DNA from: Trametes villosa
Taxonomy: Eukaryota > Basidiomycota > Agaricomycetes > Polyporales > Polyporaceae
Direction: 5' to 3'
NCBI GenBank assembly: GCA_002964805.2
Contig: PUDQ02000066.1
Span: 1 to 64,000 of the forward strand
DNA: 64,000 nucleotides
The notes under the pieces were generated by a model. That model was not told where the DNA came from. It made no database searches and saw only the letters and a program-made list of their open reading frames with translations. A program made the position numbers and the translations under genes. The first letter of the stretch is position 1. Every line of letters starts with the position of its first letter. Of this stretch, positions 20,457 through 31,195 are shown one piece after another.

Positions 20457-21117
20457 CGTGGTCGGGCAGGTGTAGGATGAAGCAGGGCGGGTTAGTGTTT
20501 TATCTCTCTGGGGAGGTTTTATGATGTTTAGGGACAAGGCCACAGACTCACGACCCGGGACGATGACGCATGGTTCTATGGTGAGCTTTTCCGCATGTAC
20601 ATATTAGACCCCAGGCTTGGACAGGACAGATAGAGGGACGCACTGGCACTAGTAGCACGAGAAAATACGTCCCGCCACTCTACCATTATAAGTTGATCTC
20701 GAGATGTAGCCTTTCGATATGTACAACACTCGTACTATGTATATACGCGCGCGCACTGCGGCGGTTTGTCCCCAAGCCCAAGCCCTCGCACCGGCGAGGG
20801 GGGCCACAACTCGATTTCGGTGCGTCTATGTTTTTCAAGTTCACATGATCGCCGGGCGTTTTGGAGACTGACGATGCGTCTTCTCCTACATGATACTCTG
20901 GTCTGCGGGGCGGCCTCCATATCTGGCATTAGGATGCCTTCTCGGACTGCCGGGAAGAAGGCCACGCGGTGCGAGGCCAGGCGCCCTCGTGTAGAAGTAC
21001 GTGCATCGCGAGAAGGATGAAACACGAGCCGTCCACGCTCTCTGCGGATATAAACAGGCCCTCCAGCTGCTGCTTCATTCCTCCTCCCTGTACGCAAAGA
21101 CAACGTCGCTCGCAACG
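20457..21117. other. intergenic, 3' flank of copy 1 and BTB promoter
   Basis: 660 bp without coding signal; a TATA box lies near its right end. Confidence 0.5.
21049..21054 (+). promoter_or_regulatory. TATA box of the BTB gene
   Basis: TATAAA, 64 bp upstream of the BTB gene ATG. Confidence 0.55.
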
Positions 21118-22627
21118 ATGTCGTTGGCCCGTAAAAAAGTGTCGGCTACCGCCGTGGCCCCAACCAACTCTCCAGGTGAGTCTTAGAAGTCTACAGTTCA
21201 GTCAGTGTTCAGTCCCACTTCGTCTGACGGCGCTCGATCCTTCACTGCCTGCTTAGTCCCACCAGTGGTCGCGAGCCTGCAGAAACCCGCGCTCTCCGTG
21301 CTGACGGCCTCGCTCAGGACGGGCGTCTTCATCGACACCCAGTTCTACCTCTACTCCCATCGCAATCCCGACGGCTCCGTCGACCAGCCGCTCTCCATCT
21401 ACGCGAGTAGCGACGTCCTCAAGAATACGGCAGAGTACTTCCGACCTCGTACGTGTACCCATTTTTCAATTAGCACGCACAGTCCCTGATTGTCCCACCG
21501 CCCCAGTCCTCTCGGGTGGATACTCTGAGAGCCAGGCCGGAGGAAGCGCGGAGGCCTTGCCGCGCATGCGGTCAAGAATTCCAGGAGACGAATACGAATA
21601 CGAGTCCGACAGCGACTTGGAGGACGATGAGCCCGCCGAGCCCGAAGGGATTGCATCGACGACGCCGTCAGAAGCCCAGTCTGCCAGCGGCGTAAACGCG
21701 CGAAACTTGAAGAATGCCTGTGTGGCAACGGAGCCCACCGTATCTTCTGAGAGCGGGGCGTCGCCCGCGAATGTGGACGGTAGCCAGGTTAGTGCCTAGT
21801 CCTCTTACAAGCTGCAACCCCAGCGGAGAGGTTGAAAACCCCATTAGTCCTCGCCGGAAAACATAAGTGCTGGGACGGGCGCTGACGCTGCCGGGCTGGC
21901 CGGTGCCGCTGAAGAGTTTCACCTAATGTCCGGTGACATTCCAGTGCGCCATGTGGTTGTAATTCCCGATGTGGCGTTCAAGACGTACGTGCAGAGCATC
22001 CACAGCGGCATGATGACTCCATGCTGATCATGGTGCCCGCGTTTCAGATTCGAGGCCCTTGTTTGTTTCGCCTACACGGGGGAAATCAGCTTCACGCAAC
22101 TGAGGTCTTTTCAGAAGGCATCCAGCGAGGACCAGTCACAGTCCTCGGCGCCGGGTCCTACCGTCGCGTGCTCCCCGAAGTCAATGTACCGTCTCGCCGA
22201 CAAGGTAAGCTACATTCCTTCTCCGTGATGGCAGCGTCTGGCCCCTTCGGAAAATCGCTGAGACACCTGCGCAGTATGACCTGACGGTCCTCAAAGATCT
22301 CGCCGCCAAGAACATCGGCTCGCAGCTCTCCTCCAAGGTTGCGCTGCAGGAGCTCTTTTCGCGCTTTACCGCACGGTGAGGTTTTTTCCACGCGAATCCG
22401 TTCAATCGGCTCAGACGCTGCATCTGGTCGCAAGGTATCCTAGGGTGATTACCATGGAGGCGGACTACGTATGCGAGTCGTCTAAAAGAGTCGACATCGT
22501 GTCCGATGTAAATGAGTGGACGCGAAAGATGGCTAGCGGCGACCTTCCGCACGCAGCTGATGTACTAGCGATACTCATCCGGAAGCTGGCCGCGATACAG
22601 ACATCAAAGGATGACTGGGAGATGTGA
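21118..22627 (+). CDS. BTB/POZ-domain protein of the basidiomycete type, 372 aa
   Basis: Seven exons: 21118-21175, 21257-21448, 21507-21787, 21848-21984, 22048-22204, 22275-22375, 22435-22627; the total is divisible by three. The first half of the BTB fold is in exon 2 (F-I-D-T-Q-F-Y-L-Y-S with a later Y-F), interrupted by an acidic disordered insert (residues about 95-190). The fold resumes in exons 4-5 with F-E-A-L-V-C-F-A-Y-T-G-E-I-S-F, and a helical C-terminal region follows. BTB proteins form dimers and often serve as Cullin-3 adaptors, but no partner domain is visible. Family assignment rests on the F-x-x-L-x-x-F/Y-x-Y-T-G block and the spacing. Confidence 0.75.
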
Positions 22628-22936
22628 TCCGTATATCGACGCATCCTATACGCACTTTCATGGTGTTGCTACACGATATCCACATAATCCAGTGTATACG
22701 ACTGCCTGCGATGCATCGAATCGCTCCGGGATACTTGATTTGCAGCAACTATGACTCGGATATATACTTCGGTCTGCAGGGTGGTTCCAAGCAACTTCAG
22801 GCGCCCAGGCTGCTGCTCCAGCCGCCCTTGACACAGCAGCTTTCAATAGTATACTGAACCATTCGCATACATTGACCGTAAGTAAGGATCGAACGCTAAA
22901 GAGTCCTCGACCACCAAACAATATCCTTCCATGACA

Positions 22937-25900
22937 TCAAGAAGTCGCCCAGTTGATAAATGCGGACTGAAGGTCCCCATACAATCCTTGCTGCTGGAGG
23001 CAGGAATAGATGTTAGCAACGTCCGTGCCGCAGAACACCGTGAAAAGGTTGATGCCGGGGATCGTCGACGGGAGCGCATATGTGTAACAAGTCTGCTGCA
23101 CGCCACTCCAGTAGCTCCCGAGCTCCATCGTCGCGCAGTCGACCTGGAAGTTCGGCTGCAGGTCGGAGTCGATCCACTCGTACACACCGTTGCACCCGGA
23201 GACCTCGCCCAGCACCCGGTTGGTGCCGATGGTGAGCCCGAAGTACGCGGCGGAGCCGACGTCGACGAGCACCGCGGGAACGGGCCCGTTCGAGTCCACG
23301 AAGGGGCTGTCGCCGACTTTGAGGATTCCGCGGGAGCCTGCGCCAAAGCAGGCGGCAGCAGGCGCATCCGGCGGCGGCGACACGACGTTCGGGTCGTGCG
23401 AGGGATCGATCACCGGGCTACCGCGACAGCCGAGGTAGCAGGAGAGACCTGCATTTACGGCGAGCCCGGTGGTCAGGATGTTGCATGCAACCGCATGGTG
23501 CCGGTACTCACATGGTTGATTATGTCGCTCAGCCAGCTGGGGATGCCCGGCCCGAGAGAGAAGATGCGATCGAGGGCAGTCTGGGCGATCGACGTGACCG
23601 ACTGCGAGGACGCGATGGCGGATGCGAGTGAGGAGTCCGTTCCAGCTGCCGCCTGAGGGAGGAAACGTGAGACCGACGGTGTGAAGATCCAGATTCCAGA
23701 ACAATAATGCTCACCAGGGCGGCTGCTGCGGGACCAAGGATGTCTGCCGCCGCGACGGCAGCAGCTGCAACTTCTGCCAGATCGGGGGCCGGGCTCGAGG
23801 CTGAGGCAAAGGCGGCAGCGGCAGCAGCGGCGGCGACCCTTGCAAGCGACGCACTGTTCGCGGCGATCGCGGAAGCTTCTGCCGATGACGTGGGGAGGGG
23901 TGCTGTAGTTGGACGAACGGTGCATGAGGATACCTGACGCTTGTGCGAGTGCTCGGCTGGCGATGTGAAGTCGTCCGGAGGTGAAGTCGGGACTGGAGAG
24001 TCAGAACCGCAGGGGGTGCAGTCGAACAGTTCCTTCCTTCCTATGCTCATCAAGGCAGTCGCCGTCGGAGGGTAGTCCATGTCTGTAGTGAATGGCGCCG
24101 GAGGCCCGCGGTCCACCGCATGCTTATTTGTCACCTCTCGGGATGTCACCCCGTCCTCCGCAAAGAAATCAGAACCAGCGTTGAGGAAGCCGACGGCAGT
24201 GGAGCTGGCGCCTGAGGGTGTGGAGGGGGCCAGCTTGAGGGTGTATCTGTGGCATTTACTATGAGCCGACCATTTTGTTCGTTTATCTTTCTGGTTCGTT
24301 CGGAGGTGCGTGATCGCAGACTGGAGGGAACTCTGGAGTTGCTGTTCGTAGTCAGATACTGCTGCGACGACGGTGTTGCCGGATCCGCCCTCGAGCGAGG
24401 CGCTGAAAGGGAACTCGTCGCAAGAGATCTAGGAGAGTACCGTCAGCAATGGATAGCGCCGCAGAGGGTATAGATATGAAACCCGCCTTCCAGTGGTAAG
24501 CCGAGTGCTGGCGCGGGTCGCACTTACCCGCATCTCGCATTGCAGAGGTCACGGAGCTCTTGCACACGTCTCTACGCCTCCTCCCGCCATCCCAGGGGTC
24601 GTACGTGAGCTTCATCGTGTCCGTTGCGGAGTCCCAGTTCGGGTGGGAGCGGATGTTGGCGCATATCTGTGGCAGCTTGTCGCAGTAGTAGGTCAGCGTT
24701 GGGAGGACCGAGGGCACGTCAGTCGGCCCTTCGCACTTGTCGGTAACAATCGCGCGCTTGGAGGTCCTCGTTGGGCGATGGGGGAGGGCATCGTCGTCGA
24801 CTTGCGTCGCGGTCGGACGGAGAGTTATGGGATGCGAGTCGGAGACTGCGTAGCGGGTGTCGGCGTCCCAGATCACAGGCATCCCGTTCAGTACAAGAGG
24901 GATCAATTGCCCATCAGCATAGACGGGAGGAGGGACGTTGGGAGGTTGGTGCGGAGCAAGACCGAACTGCCCGAAAGCGCGTGGACCCGGATCGGGCATG
25001 GCGGAGGCCGACATCACCGCGGCTCTGTCCACCACGGGCGACACAGCGCGCACGACTGCAGGCTCCGAGGTCGAGTCGAACGTTCCCGGAGGAGGAGGCG
25101 CCCAGTCCCATGAGCACAATTTCGGGTCGTCGAAGACGCATGCCCAGAAGACGTTCGGGGTGGTGTTGTCCAAGTTCTCGTCCACCGTCGGGAAGACCCA
25201 AGCGTATTGCGGCGTGCCAGGTGCAGTCTGGATGACGGACGAGGAGTAATGGAACCAGTCGTTGAAGTTGCTGTACGGAATCGCGCCGTCCGCGCAGCGG
25301 TTTCCCGCGCAAAAGCCAGTCCAGGTCGCAATTTCCTCCCACCGGTCGAGGATGACATCGCCCGAGCTGTAGAACGCGTGCGATCAGTGCTGATTTCTCG
25401 CTGCTCATGGTATCCGACGTACTCGGGCCAGATTTGCGTGCTTGTCGCTTGGATTGTGCTGTAGATGAAGTCCACAAACGGCTCTGTAAAGGACAAACTC
25501 AGCAGACTGGTGTGTAGAAGGTCGCGCTAATTGCTCACGCCATGTCAAATTACACTTCGATGCAGGGGTTGCGGTACAGCCCGAGCCGACCATCGCATGG
25601 TAGACCTAGACGAACGAGACGGAGTCTCAGTCAAGTACATCACGGCGTTGTAAGAGCTGAGCCAAACGTACGTGAGCAACATCGAGGTTTCCGGTATCTT
25701 TGGGCCTCTTGCATGTCCCGGCGCAGCAGGCTGCGTCCACGAGAGAGCCCATCTAATCATAAGATCAGCTATAGCACATATCACTATTGCAAAAGCCATA
25801 CGCTGGATCCTGTAGCAGCGGCGACACACAAGGGGTCCGTCCAGAAGGCGTTTGGTGCAATCTCGGGAAGAATGTCAGCGAAATCTACAAAAGCAGCGAC

Positions 25901-26105
25901 GGAGACCGACCTGTCCTCGAGCAATCTTGTTCACGCATAACCCAACGAGGGACGTGGTACCGTCGTCCGGTGCAGAGATGCAACTCCCGTTCACGCTGTC
26001 CCGAGGGCGGAGGGTGCTCCGCCCTCGAGTCTGCGACGAGATGGCGAATGAAGATACGAGCTGCAAGTGTAACAAGGGGCCAGCGAGGAGTATGAGAATG
26101 AGCAT
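22937..26105 (-). CDS. secreted protein with NucA/NucB-type deoxyribonuclease domain, two unresolved splice phases
   Basis: Nine exons on my reading: 26105-25961, 25884-25802, 25752-25672, 25605-25539, 25483-25423, 25366-24528, 24428-23715, 23652-23512, 23448-22937. The N-terminus is a clear signal peptide (M-L-I-L-I-L-L-A-G). The N-terminal half is Cys-rich. Exon 6 ends R-R-R-R-D-V-C, and exon 7 starts S-C-D-E-F-P-F, the signature of NucA/NucB nucleases, with N-A-G-S-D-F-F later. An Ala-rich stretch follows, then a Cys-containing C-terminal region. Exons 1-6 join in phase. The 6/7 and 8/9 joins do not with canonical GT-AG sites: one extra base at the first, one missing at the second. It may be a pseudogene, an assembly error, or use an unusual site. 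Extracellular DNA degradation is inferred from the domain. Confidence 0.65.
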
Positions 26106-27963
26106 AGCGAAGGGAGCACGTCCTTATTCGACGATGAAGAAGGTCGTCTACGGAGCCCCGCTTTATGAACACACCAGTAGCGCTCGGTGATACAAGTGCT
26201 GCTCGACAGGGACCCTGTCGAGGTCATATGCGAGCCCAGCGAAGCCGCTTCGGACAAATGACTGATGAAGTCGGTAAGAGGGTGGAACGCTGGGGGTTCT
26301 GTGCCTTGGTTCGTGAGGGATAGCTGAATGGACTGCGCGACGCCTCGACGTACCCAGAAGTGCACCGGAGCAATATGATCACGCTTCCAAGATGATGTGC
26401 CGGTGTGAATGCCCAATATGTGAGCGGAACACAGATGGGGTTGACCCCCTTATAGTTAAGATTTGGGAATGCAGTGATAGTGCGGCGGAGAGCATCCGAA
26501 GGGCAGGCGGGGACTTGACGTCGTCTACGAGGACAGTGTCTGTAAAGCCGCGTATTGAGTGCTGGATCATGCACAGAAAGATACGGAAAAATGCTACCTG
26601 AGTATACCGCATCCGCCGACGAGCTTGCTGGTCCCTTCCCTGTCGCGAACGGCAGCGAGCGCACGCTTCGTTTGCAGTGGTTATGACGGCCAACCGGAGT
26701 GGCACAACTGAGCCGACTCATAAACGAGGATGGCATGAGAGTTGGTCCACGCTGGTACCCTGGCTCGGCGGTCGACGTCCGACGCCGAGTCCCACTACAG
26801 TCAAGCTAGAGGCGTGACGTTGGGATGTGTCGTCGTGGAGATGCATGAGTCGCGAGGCGTGATTACGCGTGCATACGCTTGCATGTGAATCGTGGGCCTC
26901 TTGTGATACAACATGAGCACCCCAGGGAAGCTCGCGTATTCTTGCTGTCCTCCGTCTTATAGGTGAACTCGGAAGAAAGAGGGTGTGCGCAACATCGATT
27001 CGATTGACCTGACCGAGTCGCGCACGGAGGCGCACGTACTACACACAAACCCCACACAAACTCCTGCTCGTTAACGATCGGGGGCCCGTACAGTCGTCCA
27101 TGCGAAGTCCGAGAGTGGTGCGTGCGCCGGGATGTCCTGGGATACTTGATTTGTGTTCTGTCTGATAACCGAGTACTCGCCACGCTTGACGTGCACTCGA
27201 CCACCAGCGCGCCCTGCCGGATACCCAGCATGGGTTCTTGACCATAAAGGTCGGGAGACCGTAACACGGTCGTCGTGACTCCACCGCCGAAAGCGATACA
27301 ACCACCCTGCGCCGCTGAAATTTTGTTCGATATCAGAAAGCCGCAACCTTAGAAAATAAAAAACTCACACGCAAGCTCTCGGGTCCCAGTGGCCGCGAGT
27401 CGCCATGCAACATCGCTTCTGTCCGCTGGCCAATGCCAACCTCCTGTCAACCTAGACTCGGACGGTTCGGGCACCTCAGGCCCAGCGCGACCTCGCCAAC
27501 TACCCGGCCTCGCTACAATCGCGTTTGTCAGTCAAAGGAAGCAGACGGACGGGTGTTGTTACTGACTCGACGCCCTGCCGCTCGTCACTGGACTGCCCCG
27601 AGTGCTCTGCCACCGCCCCTAACGCGTCTCTCGCGTGGGCTTCTGGGCCTCTGGCACATCCCGGCGTCCCAAGTGTACGGCTGAGGATGAGAGAGGATTA
27701 GGAAGGGGAGATATACGCATGAGGCAGGGGAACTTACCGAAACCTGGGTTATCTCGCTGTCTTGAGCCTTCCTGGCTCACACAGACGAGTCCATTGAAGA
27801 GTTGCGACAGGCGCTGGCGAGGTTGATAAAGGGAGACCTCAGGGCAGGCCCGGAAGTAGTCTCACGTGCCTCAGACGCGTCGACGCGACGAGACGCGCGC
27901 GCCGTGGCTACCTTCTCCGTCCCGCCCTTGCCCTCCTCCCTCCCCTTCTCTCCTCCCACCGCC
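26106..27963. other. intergenic between nuclease-like gene and ELG1
   Basis: 1.9 kb divergent region. ORFs of 80-170 codons occur on the minus strand but none has a motif or joins into the neighbouring genes; I see no supported gene. Confidence 0.45.
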
Positions 27964-30910
27964 ATGTCCCAGACTGCGAAGAGGAAACGCACACGCAAAC
28001 CTACGAAGGAAAAGGACGGCTCGGTAAGTCGTGCTACCGGGGCGAAGGAATCTTAACTCAGGTTTGTTCAATCTGGACCGTAGTCTCGTCAGACTTCGTT
28101 ATGGGATGCCTTCGGCCTCAAGTCCTCGTCGAAGAAGAATACTCCTAGTGCATCTGCAGCGACCTCGGAGAACGAGTCCATACCGGCCGACGACATCATC
28201 GACATATGTTCGTCTGACGCGGAACCTATCCCGGACGACTCGAGCGCTCCACCAGCCTCGTCAAGCCCGTATCCTATCGCAGGGAGTAGCTCGGGGAGGG
28301 CGGAAGATGAGGTTCCACTAGGTACGCTTCCGGCTCGCTCGTAAACCAACCCGCTGACTTACGGCGGGTTACACGGGGACGGTAGACGGAAGCAAGGACG
28401 TACCCATCATAATAATTGATAGTTCGCCTGTCCGCTCACCCGCCCGGCCGCGGAAAGCGTTGCCTCAACATCCTCCCAAACCTTTGTACTCGATATTTGC
28501 TCCTCGAAAGCGACCTGACGAGCGGTCCTCGTCGCAGCCGCCCACCACTCGAAGTTCCACTGCTCCGCTAGTACCGCTCCCCGACTCTTCCATGCAACAT
28601 GTTCGAGGGCCCCAAAGCGTGTTTTCAGTGTCTTCGTCCATCTCGCTTCCCCGCCCACCCCGCGCTGGCACGCTCAAACCACCAGAAGCCCTCGACTATT
28701 CGCGTCTTAACCCAAAGCTAGCCAATGACGCCGTGCATGACCCCATTCCCCCTCCTGCCCGCCATTCCATACCTATGGATGCTACCGCCAGAGAACGCTG
28801 TCTCGTAGATATCCCAGCGACACATCGACGCTACCCTGCTCTCAGCCGCCTCTTGGTGGAGCCCACCAGGAGTGCGGAGGAAACACCTGACGAGTCAGCC
28901 TCGTCTCATCTACTATGGACCGACAAGTGGAGGCCACGACGCGCCGACCAAGTTCTCGGCAACGAACGCTCCGCACTCTACCTGAGAGACTGGCTTCTGG
29001 CGACGAAACTACACATCGCGAGCTCCAGTGACACGCCCGTCAAGGGGAAACGGAAGACAGGCAAGACCAGAGGGACGAAGCGACCTCGACTAGTCCGGCA
29101 GCTCCAGAGGAAGCGGTCTCGGCTAGAGTCCGAGGAGCCGGAGGAGCCTTGGTTGGCTGAAGAGTCCACCGACGAGGAGCTCCCGCTAGACGTGATTTTG
29201 GAATCCGACGGCGACCTCGTCCCCACGGAGCTTTCACGACTCAGGCGCATCGAGGCGGACGGTGTCATGGACGAAGTCGAGCCGCCCTCCAGCCCTCCAG
29301 CACCTTCGCAAGACACCACGGAAGACGCATCCTCTCAACCCTCGGACACGGCCCCCGCTTTCTCCTACAAGCCTCCGAAGTTCGGCGACCAAGTGTTTAA
29401 CACCATCCTTCTCTCTGGGCCCAACGGGTGTGGGAAGACGGCTGCGGTGTACGCTTGTGCGGAGGAGCTCGGCTGGGACGTCTTCGAAGTCTACCCTGGC
29501 ATTGGCGAGCGGAGCGGCGCGGCACTGAACAAGCTCATAGGGGACGTAGGCAAAAACCATCTGGTCACACAGGCGCAACAACAGGCGTCGTCTGAGGTGC
29601 CAAAGGAGAAACCCGCGCGCCCGAAAGCGAACTTCTTCGTCAAGCGCGTCGTGTCCGACGATGAGGCGGAAGATCAACCCGCCCCAGAGATCGCTCCCGA
29701 GCCCAAAGCCGCTGAGGATGCGAAACCCGAGGCCATGTCGGTGGTAAGCCAGTCGATCATCCTCGTAGAGGAGGTGGACGTGCTGTACAAGGAGGACGCA
29801 AACTTCTGGCCTGCACTCCTGAAGATCATCAGCGAGTGTCGGCGACCGGTCGTCCTCACTTGTAACGGTACGTTGCCACCTTCCTCGCGTTGCATCTCGG
29901 CTCACAGATTCTTGGCCAAGATACGTCCCTCGTTTCGTTCGACGGCCTGCCTCTCCAGACGACGCTGCAGTTTACGCCATGTCCTCCGCCGCTAGCAACC
30001 TCGTACCTGCAGGCACTCTGTCTCGCTGAAGGACGCTTCTCGGATCGGGCAGCTGTCGCACGACTTTACGAGCACCCCGAGATTGCTATCGAGGAGCAAC
30101 ACGCCGATCTTGCCTTACATCCCGACCACATACCACAGCCTACTCAGGACTTAAGGAGAGCTATCAACCAACTACAGCTGGGCGGTGCATTGAGTGGGGA
30201 GTCGGAGGTGCAATTGCCGTCGGAGGACCAGTCCATCGAGAGGCTCAAGCGCATGAAGAGATGCATTGAGCTCGCTTCCTTCGTGGACGGTGAACTCCGA
30301 CGGCCAGGGGTGGAGGTGTTACGGGTGAGTGGCAATCCCTATCCCAAACCTTCCACAGACATTGAGGCGAGCGCCGTAGGACCTGCTGGCGAACAGCGTA
30401 TCTTCCTCCGCGGACGAGCAGCTCGGGTTCAGGCCTCTCGTCGCCGAGCCATCCGATATGGAATCCCACCTCCCCGTGGCCTTCTCCACATACACTTGGG
30501 ACGAGACCCTTGTCGACGACCTCCTCTCCTCCGCTCAGCTCGCCCACCCCGCCCCTACCGAGCTGCTCGACCCCACACCGCGCCTACACCCCCTCCACGC
30601 CACGCTCTGTGGCGCTCTGCTCCCAGTGCTGGACGCACTGCACGTCCCCCGCGCGCTGCTCGTGCGTGACGCGCACGCAGTCTTCGTCGACTACACGCCG
30701 TGGGTGCGGCACATGTCGCGCGTGGACGAAGCGCGCATCGCGGAGACCGTCGCGAGCGGGAGGCTTGAGGGCACCCGCCGCACGCGCAACTCGCAGCGGA
30801 GCCAGTGGGAGCTTGGGCGGTGGATCGGGCTGGGCGAGGAGGGGCTGGATATTTTGAGACGGACTGCGTTCGAGGTGGACGTTCCGGAACCCGAGGTGGA
30901 CATTTTGTAG
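27964..30910 (+). CDS. ELG1: ELG1/ATAD5-type PCNA unloader, RFC-like large subunit, 904 aa
   Basis: Five exons: 27964-28023, 28084-28321, 28386-29867, 29921-30324, 30380-30910; total divisible by three. A basic N-terminus is followed by Q-T-S-L-W-D-A-F, which resembles a PCNA-interacting (PIP) box, then a long disordered region. The AAA+ domain has the family motif W-T-D-K-W-R-P, Walker A G-P-N-G-C-G-K-T followed by A-A-V-Y-A, and Walker B I-L-V-E-E-V-D. A conserved C-terminal collar part follows. Elg1 replaces Rfc1 in a clamp-loader complex with Rfc2-5 and removes PCNA, preferably SUMO-PCNA, from DNA. Walker B reads V-E-E-V-D where clamp loaders usually have D-E-x-D. Nuclear. Confidence 0.88.
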
Positions 30911-31195
30911 CCCTACTGTTGAGGTAAGATTATGGAGAATTTGGATCTCCTCTCACGAACACCAGGATGTCATAGCGAATCCTGCACGAACGGAGAACGT
31001 CCGGATCCTCGGGCTCCTTGCACACATCGCAATGAGTACAAATTTCACATTGAGAAGACTCGTATGATAGGTCTACATGCAGCATGGGCCGATATGTGGG
31101 TGTATAAAGCAGTACCGTAAGCATTAGGGAGAGAAGATGTCCGTCAGGACCTTGATCGGTGAGTACACTATCAGTACGGAACGTCGTCGCCTGCT
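30911..31195. other. convergent 3' flanks of ELG1 and RAD5/HLTF
   Basis: 285 bp between the two stop codons; nothing coding seen. Confidence 0.5.
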
